From: Burkholderiaceae bacterium | GTDB lineage: Bacteria > Pseudomonadota > Gammaproteobacteria > Burkholderiales > Burkholderiaceae | Reading direction: 5' to 3' | DNA length: 10,160 nt | Assembly (NCBI GenBank): GCA_023253905.1 | Contig: JALREG010000184.1 | Span: 1 to 10,160, forward strand | In this document: positions 1 to 7,216 of the stretch, in pieces | How positions within the stretch are numbered: the first letter of the stretch is position 1 | How the letters are laid out: every line of letters begins with the position of its first letter | Position numbers and translations under genes: made by a program | The notes under the pieces: model-generated | The model's database searches: none | Seen by the model: only the letters and a program-made list of their open reading frames with translations | What the model was told of the DNA's origin: nothing

Positions 1-1273
1 AGCGGCCGATGCGTTCCTCGATGCCATCGCCAACAATCCAAACGTTGATCGGGTTGAGGTTGACAGCATCGTCAGCCGACAGCTGGTTACGCAAACGTCG
101 GCCCCCTGGGGACTGGACCGGGCCGACCAGCGCAGCCTGCCCCTCAGCAGCAGCTTCAGCTGGACCGCCAGCGGAACGGGCGTTCGAGCCTTCGTCGTCG
201 ATACCGGCATTCTGAGTTCCCACGCCCAATTCTCGGGCAGGATCGCAGCGGGCTTCACCGCCATCGCCGACGGCCGAGGAACCGAAGATTGCAACGGTCA
301 CGGCACGCACGTGGCCGGGACCATCGGCGGAAGCGTTGCAGGCCTCGCAAAGTCGGTCACGCTGGTCCCGGTGCGGGTACTTGATTGCAGTGGATCGGGC
401 ACGCTGAGCGGCGTCGTCGCCGGGATTGACTGGGTCGCGGCCAACGCGCCAGCCCGCTCAGTCATGAATCTGTCTCTGGGCGGCACCGCATCGAGCACGC
501 TGGACCAGGCGGTCGCAGGCGCCATCTCACGGGGCGTCACGGCGGTCGTCGCGGCCGGTAACAGCGCAGCCAACGCATGCAACTACTCACCCGCCCGTGT
601 CCCGGAAGCGATCACCGTAGCGGCGAGTAATGCATCCGACCAGCGCGCGTCGTTCTCAAATTTCGGTGCGTGCATCGACCTGTTCGCGCCGGGAGAGTCA
701 ATTGTTTCCACCTGGCACACCGGGTCTACGGCCCTCGCCACATTGAGCGGCACGTCGATGGCAAGTCCTCATGTTGCGGGAGCCATCGCTCAACTCCTTG
801 AAGTCGCCGTTGACGCAACGCCCTCTGCCATCGCACAGCAACTGATCAGCGGAACCACCCTCAACGTAATTCAGAGCGCGGGCACCAATTCGCCCAATCG
901 ACTGGTCTACGCCGACGCAAACACGTCGGCAAGCCCGCCTCCACCACCAGTCACGACCGTCAAGGTCGCCGTGAGTTCGTTGTCAGCATCGGCGGTCAAG
1001 CAGCGAAACGGCTGGACCGCGCGCGTCACCGTCAAGGTAACGCGTGCCGACGGCACGGCGGCGCCCGGTGCAGTGGTCAGGGGTGACTTCACCGTGGGCG
1101 GAAAAGGTGTGGGATGCACCACCGACGCGACCGGAACCTGCACCGTGTCGAGTGGATCCCTGTCAGGCAAGACCGCCTCCGTCACCTACACGGTGATCAC
1201 CATTTCAGGCACGGGTTACGCTTATGACGCGGCGTCCAACACGGTATCGAGCATCGCGATCGCCCGTCCGTAG
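1..1273 (+). CDS. Secreted subtilisin-family (S8, proteinase K-like) serine protease, 5'-truncated by window edge
   Basis: The reading frame is open from base 2, so the gene starts upstream of the window; about 423 residues are visible. The first ~20 residues (ending VDRVEVDSIV) look like the end of an I9-type inhibitory propeptide, followed by the mature N-terminus around PWGLDRADQ. All catalytic motifs are present: Asp67 in VVDTG (codon 200-202), His100 in GHGTHVAGT (299-301), oxyanion Asn187 in AAGNS and Ser252 in GTSMASPH (755-757). The DCNGHGTH context is typical of the proteinase K/aqualysin branch. After the catalytic domain a Pro-rich linker (SPPPPP, about residues 311-316) leads to a ~105-residue Thr/Val/Ser-rich C-terminal domain with an Ig-like beta-sandwich look and one Cys pair (GCTTDATGTC). 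Family knowledge: such enzymes are exported, self-process their propeptide and degrade extracellular protein. The signal peptide is outside the window. It is probably not functionally linked to the operon downstream. Confidence 0.93.
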   Translation, partial: AADAFLDAIANNPNVDRVEVDSIVSRQLVTQTSAPWGLDRADQRSLPLSSSFSWTASGTGVRAFVVDTGILSSHAQFSGRIAAGFTAIADGRGTEDCNGHGTHVAGTIGGSVAGLAKSVTLVPVRVLDCSGSGTLSGVVAGIDWVAANAPARSVMNLSLGGTASSTLDQAVAGAISRGVTAVVAAGNSAANACNYSPARVPEAITVAASNASDQRASFSNFGACIDLFAPGESIVSTWHTGSTALATLSGTSMASPHVAGAIAQLLEVAVDATPSAIAQQLISGTTLNVIQSAGTNSPNRLVYADANTSASPPPPPVTTVKVAVSSLSASAVKQRNGWTARVTVKVTRADGTAAPGAVVRGDFTVGGKGVGCTTDATGTCTVSSGSLSGKTASVTYTVITISGTGYAYDAASNTVSSIAIARP

Positions 1274-1294
1274 TCGCAGGCGTTTCTCGTTCAA

Positions 1295-1316
1295 GCGACC
1301 AGGGTTGCCCTGTCGC
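1295..1316 (+). terminator. Stem-loop after the protease gene, possible terminator
   Basis: GCGAC and AGGG (1295-1299, 1301-1304) pair with CCCT and GTCGC (1308-1316), with one bulged C at 1300 and a TTG loop. This gives nine GC-rich pairs starting 22 bases after the protease stop. The following bases (CCACTTTCCCC) hold only a three-T run, so an intrinsic terminator is plausible but not classical. The rest of the 95-bp gap contains only a short dyad CCGATcATCGG at 1326-1336 and the next ribosome binding site. Confidence 0.4.
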
Positions 1317-1355
1317 CCACTTTCCCCGATCATCGGCGGTTTGCACTCTGCTTAT

Positions 1356-1360
1356 GGAGA
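1356..1360 (+). promoter_or_regulatory. Ribosome binding site that decides the Grx-DinB start
   Basis: GGAGA lies 8 bases before the ATG at 1369. An in-frame ATG at 1354 overlaps this motif and has no purine-rich site of its own upstream (CACTCTGCTT), so 1369 is the preferred start. Confidence 0.6.
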
Positions 1361-1368
1361 CATCGCCG

Positions 1369-2169
1369 ATGACCACCGCCACCCCGATCCGCGATGACGC
1401 GATCCGCGTCTACTGGCAGCCCGGCTGCACCAGTTGCCTGCGTACCAAGGAATTCCTTGCCAAGAACGGGGTGCCGTTCCTGTCCCGCAACGTGCTCGCA
1501 GACGACGCTGCATTCGAAGAGCTGAAGCATTTCGGCCTGCGGCAGGTTCCCATCGTGACAAAAGGTGATCGATGGGCCAACGGGCAGGTGCTGACCGATG
1601 TGGCCAAGCTCGTGGGCGTAACCGGCCTCAAGATCACGCTGCTACCCGTTGACGAATTGCAGCGCAGGCTGGTGACTATTCTCGATGGCGCCGAGCGTTT
1701 TTTCCGCCAGCTGCCCGATCGCAACCTGCATGATCTCCTGCCCAACCGGCCGCGTAGCTACACCGATCTTACCTTTCATATCTTCAACAACGCCGACGCC
1801 TTCCTGGAAGAAAAGGCCGGCATCCCCCTCACCTTTGACTCCTACAACCGGTTCCCCTCGCCTGAGGCCAACAGCCGCGATCACATCCTCCGCTATGCGG
1901 CACAGGTGCAGACGCAGGTGCGCAATTGGTTTTCAGGCTCAGCCCTTAACCTCGACTGGTCGGCCAAGGCCGATGTGTATTACGGTGAGCAGTCCCACCA
2001 TCAGTTCCTCGAGCGCACGGTCTGGCACAGCGGCCAGCACACGCGCCAGCTGATGTGGGTGCTGGAAGGCCTCGGTGTCACGGTCGATCGCCCCCTGCCC
2101 CCCGAAACATTCACCGGGCTCCCCATGCCCGAAAAAGTCTGGGATGACGAGACACCGGCCGCGCAATGA
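1369..2169 (+). CDS. Glutaredoxin-like domain fused to a DinB/YfiT-type metal-binding four-helix domain
   Basis: This is a 266-residue two-domain protein with no signal peptide, so probably cytoplasmic. Residues ~11-85 resemble glutaredoxin: strand IRVYWQ, active-site C20-T-S-C23, and the cis-proline motif QVPIV (Pro61) that positions thiol substrates. Residues ~95-235 look like a DinB helical bundle with the family's metal-ligand pattern: one His in the second helix (TFHIF, His137) and an HxxxH pair in the last helix (WHSGQH, His220 and His224). Family knowledge: DinB-superfamily proteins include thiol-dependent S-transferases and maleylpyruvate isomerases that use low-molecular-weight thiols; glutaredoxins use glutathione. 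Inference: a thiol transferase or isomerase with its own redox domain. It is the first gene of the operon, and its stop overlaps the amidase start (ATGA at 2166-2169). Both active sites look intact. The domain calls are fairly secure; the reaction is unknown. The alternative start at 1354 would add five residues. Confidence 0.85.
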   Translation: MTTATPIRDDAIRVYWQPGCTSCLRTKEFLAKNGVPFLSRNVLADDAAFEELKHFGLRQVPIVTKGDRWANGQVLTDVAKLVGVTGLKITLLPVDELQRRLVTILDGAERFFRQLPDRNLHDLLPNRPRSYTDLTFHIFNNADAFLEEKAGIPLTFDSYNRFPSPEANSRDHILRYAAQVQTQVRNWFSGSALNLDWSAKADVYYGEQSHHQFLERTVWHSGQHTRQLMWVLEGLGVTVDRPLPPETFTGLPMPEKVWDDETPAAQ

Positions 2170-3527
2170 GCGCCCCCGCTGTGGGGCCTGCGAGCCAGGC
2201 GGTCAACGAGGCACTGACCGCCATCGAGCGTTGGAATCCAGTGGTCAACGCCATGATCGCGGTGCGCGCCGAACCAGCGCGCGAACGCGCGTCTGAACTC
2301 GATCGAATCGCCGCTGCCGGCGGGTCGGCGGGTCCGCTGCACGGCTGGGTCATCAATATAAAAGACTGCCTCGACTGGGCGGGCGTTCCCACAACCGCCG
2401 CATCCACCATCCTTCGCGACCATTTACCGGCAAAAAATGCCTTTATTACCGAACGACTGATTGCAGCCGGCGCAGTCCTGATCGGTAAGGCCAATCTGCA
2501 CGAGTGGGTGTTCGGCCCCACCAGCCAGAGCCTGCACTTTGGCCCGGTCGCCAATCCATGGAACCCGGCGCACATCCCGGGCGGCTCGAGCGGCGGCTCG
2601 GGCGCGTCGGTACCGTGCGGGATGGCGCGCGTATCAATTGGCAGCGACACCGCAGGCTCAATCCGTCTGCCCGCCTCCTACTGCGGGCTTGCAGGCTTGC
2701 GGCCCAGCATCGGCCGCATTTCGCGCACGGGCAGCATCGCCGTGAGCGCGCCCTTTGACGCATTCGGCCCGCTTGCCAGGCGAGTTGAGGATGTCGCCCG
2801 CGTGTTTGCGGTCATCGCCGGTCATGATCCGAGCGATCCGTTTTCGATCGACACGCCGGTGGTTGACCCGCTTGCGACACTCGATGACCCCGTTCGCGGC
2901 AGGCGTATCGGGGTCATGCGTCGCTGGTTCTTCGACGATATCGACCATGATCTGCGAAGCGCCCTGGAAACCGCCCTCAGCACCTACCGTGACCTCGGCG
3001 TCGAGATTGTCGAGGTGGAGTTGGGCGATGTCGAGCTCGCGCAGGAAATGCTCGCATTCCGGATCGTGCTCGCCGACGCGTTCGCGCTTCACCGCGAACA
3101 ACTCGCGCGTCGGCCGGCAGACTACGGACAAGACCTGATGGTGCGCTACGAAATCGGCGAACGCGTGACCGGCGCTCAGTATGCGCAGGCACTACGATGG
3201 ATCGAAGCCTGGCGTCATCGACTGCATCGCATTCTCTCCGACCAGGGAATCGACGCCATCCTGTCGCCCACCACGCCGGGGCCGGCACCGGCACGCGCCG
3301 GGCTCGCCTACGCCAACGCCATCCGTGCAATTCCGCGCTTCACCTCGGTCTTCGCTTCAGCGGGCGTGCCATCACTTGCCGTGCCCTGCGGATTCAATGC
3401 GGCCGGCCTGCCTCTTTCATTCGAACTGAGCGCTGCCCGCTTCAACGAAGCCGCGGTCCTGCAACTGGGTCACGCGTGGCAACGCGTGACCAGCCATCAT
3501 CTGCGACAGCCCGTGCTGCCGCAGTAA
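2166..3527 (+). CDS. Amidase-signature family amidase
   Basis: The protein has 453 residues, normal for the family, and is probably cytoplasmic. It would hydrolyse a C-N amide bond to a carboxylate and an amine or ammonia. The Ser-cisSer-Lys triad is visible: Lys66 in INIKD, cis-Ser141 in PGGSSGGSGA, and nucleophile Ser165 in GSDTAGSIRLPA. The spacings (75 and 24 residues) equal those of the well-studied family member FAAH (Lys142, Ser217, Ser241). The C-terminal part has the usual ILSPTTPGPAP stretch and the AGVPSLAVPCGF motif. The start overlaps the Grx-DinB stop as ATGA and has no clear ribosome site, so translational coupling is likely. The motifs also fit GatA-like, AtzE-like and allophanate hydrolase-like enzymes. 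No GatB/GatC or AtzG partner is seen, so a role in small-molecule catabolism is more likely than tRNA amidation. The substrate cannot be inferred from sequence. Confidence 0.93.
   Translation: MSAPAVGPASQAVNEALTAIERWNPVVNAMIAVRAEPARERASELDRIAAAGGSAGPLHGWVINIKDCLDWAGVPTTAASTILRDHLPAKNAFITERLIAAGAVLIGKANLHEWVFGPTSQSLHFGPVANPWNPAHIPGGSSGGSGASVPCGMARVSIGSDTAGSIRLPASYCGLAGLRPSIGRISRTGSIAVSAPFDAFGPLARRVEDVARVFAVIAGHDPSDPFSIDTPVVDPLATLDDPVRGRRIGVMRRWFFDDIDHDLRSALETALSTYRDLGVEIVEVELGDVELAQEMLAFRIVLADAFALHREQLARRPADYGQDLMVRYEIGERVTGAQYAQALRWIEAWRHRLHRILSDQGIDAILSPTTPGPAPARAGLAYANAIRAIPRFTSVFASAGVPSLAVPCGFNAAGLPLSFELSAARFNEAAVLQLGHAWQRVTSHHLRQPVLPQ
3468..3491. repeat. Perfect 10-bp inverted repeat in the 3' end of the amidase gene
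   Basis: GGTCACGCGT (3468-3477) and ACGCGTGACC (3482-3491) are perfect reverse complements around a GGCA loop. The element lies 36 bp before the amidase stop and about 50 bp before the dctP-like ribosome site. It could form a stable mRNA hairpin at the enzyme/transporter boundary, but no T-run follows, so it is not a classical terminator. The right-arm 11-mer AACGCGTGACC also occurs at 3160-3170. Both copies encode Arg-Val-Thr, so codon use may explain the repetition. Confidence 0.6.
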
Positions 3528-3555
3528 ACCGATTTTTCACCGAAGGAGTTTCACC

Positions 3556-4656
3556 ATGAAAAAGCGCGAATTCCTCACCGCCGCAGCAGCCGGTGCAACC
3601 GTCGCCGGGGCGCCTGCGATCGTGCGTGCCCAGGCCTCGTTTCCGGACCTGAAACTGCGTATCGCATCCAACTATCCCGCCCCGTCGCTGTTTACCCGCG
3701 TGCAGCAGGAATTCGCGAAAGAGGTCACCGCCAAGACCAACGGCAAGGTGACCTTTGAGTGGATGCTGGGCGGCAACCCGCTGAAGGCGGGCGATGTCTA
3801 CCCCGGCATGGCACGTGGCGCCACCGACCTGGGCTTCACCGTGCCCGCTGCCTTCAACCCGCGCGAGTTCCCGGTCTCGGGCGTCACGCTGCCGTTTGTC
3901 ACCGAAAGCCCTTATGCGGGCTGCATGGCATTTCGCGAGTGGTACCAGAACACCCCCGAGGTGCAGCGCGAATTCCAGCGCAACAACGTCCACCTGCTTC
4001 TCACGCTCTCCACTTCTGAAAACGTGCTGTGGAGCATGAAGCGGGTCAACACTGCTGCCGATCTCAAGGGCATGCGGATCCGCACGCTGCTGGGACCTGG
4101 CGATGCACTGCAGGCGCTCGGCGCCACTGCGGTCACCGTGCCCTACACCGATGCGATCGATCTGATGCAGCGGGGCGGGGTCGATGCCATCTCCACCACG
4201 CCGTTCGAGCAGGGTGTGAAAGACGGCCTCGCCGAGATGACCAACTTCCTCTCGACCGGCGGTCGCATGGGCATCTTTGCCACCGTGATGACCTCCATCA
4301 ATCTCGACCGTTGGAAGAGTTTCTCCAAGCCGCTGCAGGATGTCTTCACCACCGCCGCCGACAACGCGCTCAACTGGTACATCGACGCGCAGGACAAGGA
4401 AACCGACGAATGCGTGGAGATCCTGCTGAAATCCAAACGCATTCAGGTCGCGCCGCTGGACCCGGCCGAAGAAAAGCGCTGGCGCGACGCAACCACCCAG
4501 GTCATCTTCAACAAATACGCTGAAGCGGTGAAGCGCGTGGGCGGCAATCCCGAGGCGCTCACCAAGAGTTTCAACACGCTGGTGGCCAAGTATGAAGCGC
4601 AGCGCAAATACGTGACCGGCATCGACCGCTACCTTGTCCGCAAGGCCAAGGGATGA
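3556..4656 (+). CDS. dctP: TRAP transporter periplasmic solute-binding protein, DctP family
   Basis: The 366-residue protein has an export signal, MKKREFL followed by an Ala/Gly-rich core and likely cleavage near VRAQA (residues 23-27). The KR-E-F-L pattern resembles a Tat signal with Lys for the first Arg, so Tat or Sec export is possible. The mature part has the DctP layout: LKLRIASNYP, a middle LKGMRIRT segment (residues 170-177) whose Arg176 matches the conserved Arg that salt-bridges the ligand carboxylate in this family, and VPYTDAIDLMQRGGVDAI. Family knowledge: it captures a carboxylate in the periplasm and delivers it to the DctQM membrane pair, driven by an ion gradient. A strong AAGGAG (3543-3548) lies 7 bases before the ATG, consistent with high expression of the binding protein. 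It follows the amidase by 28 bp and overlaps the next gene as ATGA. The symbol is at family level only, and the ligand is unknown. Confidence 0.95.
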   Translation: MKKREFLTAAAAGATVAGAPAIVRAQASFPDLKLRIASNYPAPSLFTRVQQEFAKEVTAKTNGKVTFEWMLGGNPLKAGDVYPGMARGATDLGFTVPAAFNPREFPVSGVTLPFVTESPYAGCMAFREWYQNTPEVQREFQRNNVHLLLTLSTSENVLWSMKRVNTAADLKGMRIRTLLGPGDALQALGATAVTVPYTDAIDLMQRGGVDAISTTPFEQGVKDGLAEMTNFLSTGGRMGIFATVMTSINLDRWKSFSKPLQDVFTTAADNALNWYIDAQDKETDECVEILLKSKRIQVAPLDPAEEKRWRDATTQVIFNKYAEAVKRVGGNPEALTKSFNTLVAKYEAQRKYVTGIDRYLVRKAKG

Positions 4657-5243
4657 CCGCCCGCCCGCCCTCCGGCGCCATGGCCCTGGCGGCCTGGGTG
4701 GCTTCGGCCTCCCGGGCCATGGCCCGTATCACAGGCGTTCTCATCATTCTCATCATGATCGCGGTGGTGATCGACGCCGTACTGCGCGGCATGATGGGCA
4801 TTGCTATCTGGGGTGTGCTTGAGGTGGGGGTGCTGCTGCTCCTTGCGCTCATCTACCTGGGTCTTCCCGCCACCCAAGCCAATCGCGAAAATTTTCGTGT
4901 CTCGATCTTTGCAGAGCGCTTTCCGCCCTGGGTTGACCGGATCGTGACGTGGCTGCTGCTCGGCGTACAGCTCGCCGTGCTGGGCATTCTGTGCTGGACC
5001 TCGTGGCGAAGTTCAATCTATTCGTTCAACCGCGACGAAGTGTCATTTGGCATGGTGCAGATCCCGCTCTGGCCCAGCCGGGTCATGGTATCGGTCGGCC
5101 TCACGCTCTTGATCATCCAGTCGATCACCGCCGCCCTGGAATACGCGCTGGTGGGCCGGCATCCGTACCAGGTCGATATCGAAACCGAACTCAAGGGTGA
5201 AATCGGCAAGTCCGACAGTGACCTGGTCGGAGAGCGCAAATGA
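4653..5243 (+). CDS. dctQ: TRAP transporter small membrane subunit, DctQ family
   Basis: The 196-residue protein has four predicted membrane segments at about 26-44, 52-72, 97-117 and 137-159, the DctQ topology. The loop ENFRVSIFAERFPPWVDR (79-96) matches the charged cytoplasmic loop seen in this family, and QIPLWPSR (136-143) matches the conserved P-x-W stretch before the last helix. Known role: scaffold subunit that pairs with DctM. The start at 4653 overlaps the dctP stop (ATGA), with AAGG at 4642-4645 seven bases upstream. Internal Met codons (residues 10 and 23) are possible alternatives but would lose the overlap. The polar C-terminal tail ends with the overlap into dctM. Confidence 0.93.
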   Translation: MTARPPSGAMALAAWVASASRAMARITGVLIILIMIAVVIDAVLRGMMGIAIWGVLEVGVLLLLALIYLGLPATQANRENFRVSIFAERFPPWVDRIVTWLLLGVQLAVLGILCWTSWRSSIYSFNRDEVSFGMVQIPLWPSRVMVSVGLTLLIIQSITAALEYALVGRHPYQVDIETELKGEIGKSDSDLVGERK

Positions 5244-6541
5244 GCCCGTTTGAGCAAGGCTTCCTCCTGATCAGTGGCATGTTCGTCCTGCTTGCGCTGG
5301 GTTTTCCGATCGCGCTCGCACTCCTTTCATCCGGGGTCATCGGGCTCATCGCCATGCGCGGCTGGTCGGCGGCCGACTATCTGCTGGGAAGCCTCCCTTA
5401 CTCGGTCACGGCAGAATTTGCCTTCATCGTCGTCCCTTTGTTTTTGTTCATGGGACACATGGCATATTCGGCCGGCATTTCGGAGAAAGGCTTCCGAGCG
5501 GCGTCGGCGTGGTTCGGCCACATCCCGGGCGGGCTTGCCATTTCATCGGTGGTGGCCTGCGGCGCCTTTGCCACCGTATCGGGCTCGTCGATCGCCACAG
5601 CCGCCACCATCTCCAAGATCGCGGTGCCGCAGCTGCTGAAGGCGGGCTATACCAAGCGGCTGGCAGGCGCGGCGGTTGCCACCGGCGGCACGCTGGGGGT
5701 ACTGATCCCTCCCTCCACAGTGATGGTGCTGTATTCAATCGCCACCGAAACGCCCATCCCTTCGCTCTTCATGGCAGGCATCATCCCGGGCATTCTCACC
5801 ATCATCGTGTATGGGGTTGGCATCAACTGGATGGTCAAGCGCGATCCCCAGATGCGCTCGATCACTCGACAGCCCAAAACCGGCTGGGGCGACCGGATGC
5901 GGCTCACCTTCTCGTCCTGGGAAATCCTGGTGGTGTTCGCAGTGGTGATGGGCACCCTCTACACCGGCGTGGCCACTGCCAGCGAAGCAGCCGGCTTTGG
6001 GGCGGCCGCCGCGCTGGTGATCGCCATCATCCGCGGCGCGAAAATGGCCGAGATCAAGGAAGGGCTGCAAACGTCGGGATCGAGCACCGCTTCAATTTTC
6101 TTTCTGATCATCGGCGCAGGCGTGTTCGGTGCCGCGCTCGGCACCACGCAGTTGCCGCAAAACCTCGCCACCTGGACACAAGGCCTCAATCTGCACCCGA
6201 CGCTGCTCCTCATCCTGGTGCTGATTCCGTTCCTGATCCTGGGCTGCTTTATCGATGCCGCGTCGATGATCCTGCTCACCATGCCGGTGGTGTTTCCCAT
6301 TATCAAGCAGGCCGGCATCGACCCGGTGCTATTCGGCATCCTGGTCACCAAGATGACCGAAATCGGCAACATCACGCCGCCTGTCGGGCTGAATGTTTTC
6401 GTGGTGTCCGCCGCCAACCCCGAGATCACGATCCGCGAGTGCTTCCGCGGCGTCATGCCGTTCTTCCTGATGGAACTTTTCATCGTCGGACTGCTGATTG
6501 CGTTTCCAAGCATCACGCTGTTCGCGGTCGTCACTCACTAA
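5240..6541 (+). CDS. dctM: TRAP transporter large membrane subunit, DctM family
   Basis: The 433-residue, very hydrophobic protein probably has about 12 membrane segments, the usual size for DctM. Recognisable family motifs are the Ser/Ala/Thr-rich ATVSGSSIATAATI stretch, LIPPS (residues 155-159) after a Gly-rich segment, CFIDAASMILLTMP containing Asp339, and TPPVGLNVF (379-387). Known role: the ion-coupled (typically Na+) transport channel of the TRAP system in the inner membrane, working with the DctP and DctQ proteins encoded just upstream. The start overlaps the dctQ stop (ATGA), with GGAG at 5229-5232 seven bases before it. The gene is intact, with no frameshift, and the next operon gene begins 18 bp after its stop. 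Confidence 0.95.
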   Translation: MSPFEQGFLLISGMFVLLALGFPIALALLSSGVIGLIAMRGWSAADYLLGSLPYSVTAEFAFIVVPLFLFMGHMAYSAGISEKGFRAASAWFGHIPGGLAISSVVACGAFATVSGSSIATAATISKIAVPQLLKAGYTKRLAGAAVATGGTLGVLIPPSTVMVLYSIATETPIPSLFMAGIIPGILTIIVYGVGINWMVKRDPQMRSITRQPKTGWGDRMRLTFSSWEILVVFAVVMGTLYTGVATASEAAGFGAAAALVIAIIRGAKMAEIKEGLQTSGSSTASIFFLIIGAGVFGAALGTTQLPQNLATWTQGLNLHPTLLLILVLIPFLILGCFIDAASMILLTMPVVFPIIKQAGIDPVLFGILVTKMTEIGNITPPVGLNVFVVSAANPEITIRECFRGVMPFFLMELFIVGLLIAFPSITLFAVVTH

Positions 6542-6559
6542 CTCCAAGGATATTCCCTC

Positions 6560-7204
6560 ATGTCAGCAGACCTCAGCGTTTACGAGAAACAGCACTTCGG
6601 CAAGCCGCTCGGCTTTGGTCGTCAGCCGGCTCTCCTGATCATTGATTTTCAGGTGGGTTTTGCCAAGCCTGATGTGCTGGGCGGCTTCAACATCAATGAA
6701 TCCATCGCCCGCACCGCCGAACTGCTGCGAAGCGCACGCGCGCACAACGTGCCAGTGTGCCATGTGCGCTTTGCTTCGGAGGCCAAGGGCGAGGACATCG
6801 GTACCTTCGCCATCAAGGTGCCGGCACTGCAGGCCCTGGCCCCCGACAGCGCTGATGCCCAGTTTGTGGAGTCGGTCGCACCGATCGACGGTGAATATGT
6901 ATCAATCAAGCGGCACAGCTCGGCGTTTTTTGGCACCAACCTCGCGTCCTGGCTGATCAGCCGTGGCGTTGACACGCTGTTCATTACCGGCTGCACCACC
7001 AGCGGCTGCGTGCGCGCGAGCACCATCGACGCATCCGCCTATTCGCTGCGCCCGATGGTGGTGACCGACTGTGTGGGTGATCGGGCGAAGGGCCCGCATG
7101 AGGCGAGCCTCTTCGACATGGGCCAGAAATATGCAGATCTGGTGACCCTGCGCGACGCCGCCGCGCATTTCGAAAGCAGACAGGGTACTCGCCGCGCTGC
7201 CTGA
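6560..7204 (+). CDS. Isochorismatase-fold cysteine amidohydrolase (N-carbamoylsarcosine/maleamate amidohydrolase-like)
   Basis: The 214-residue protein lacks a signal peptide. The Cys-Lys-Asp triad is visible: Asp29 in LLIIDFQ, Lys117 in SIKRHSSAFFGT and Cys150 in GCTTSGCVRAS. The Lys-to-Cys spacing of 33 equals that of Arthrobacter N-carbamoylsarcosine amidohydrolase (Lys144, Cys177). The motifs HSSAFFGT, TTSGCVRA, DCVGDRAKGPHEASLFDM and QKYADLV fit the branch holding N-carbamoylsarcosine amidase and maleamate amidohydrolase (NicF) better than true isochorismatases or biuret hydrolase. The expected reaction is hydrolysis of a carbamoyl or carboxamide group, releasing ammonia. AAGGA at 6546-6550 precedes the ATG by 9 bases. 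It is the last gene of the plus-strand operon, so its substrate is probably the imported compound or the product of the upstream amidase. The exact substrate is not determinable. Confidence 0.9.
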   Translation: MSADLSVYEKQHFGKPLGFGRQPALLIIDFQVGFAKPDVLGGFNINESIARTAELLRSARAHNVPVCHVRFASEAKGEDIGTFAIKVPALQALAPDSADAQFVESVAPIDGEYVSIKRHSSAFFGTNLASWLISRGVDTLFITGCTTSGCVRASTIDASAYSLRPMVVTDCVGDRAKGPHEASLFDMGQKYADLVTLRDAAAHFESRQGTRRAA

Positions 7205-7216
7205 ACCACCGCGAAG

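Noticed and set aside
1305..1333. Possible sigma-70 promoter (TTGCCC, 17-bp gap, GATCAT) before the Grx-DinB gene
   Set aside because: The -10 match is only 4 of 6 and the -35 lies within the stem-loop. A promoter for the operon is expected in this gap, but this match is too weak to list.
1326..1336. CCGATcATCGG dyad as an operator
   Set aside because: Five-base arms around one base are common by chance, and no regulator gene is in the window to link with it.
5509..6645. Long open frame (378 codons) on the plus strand in another frame across dctM
   Set aside because: It is rich in His, Arg and Pro with no family motif, as expected from a shifted frame of GC-rich DNA. The dctM frame has clear membrane segments and motifs.
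6560..7204. Biuret hydrolase (BiuH) or cyanuric-acid pathway assignment for the cysteine hydrolase with the amidase as AtzE
   Set aside because: The motifs HSSAFFGT and TTSGCVRA fit the N-carbamoylsarcosine/maleamate branch better. No AtzG, AtzD or AtzF partner is present.
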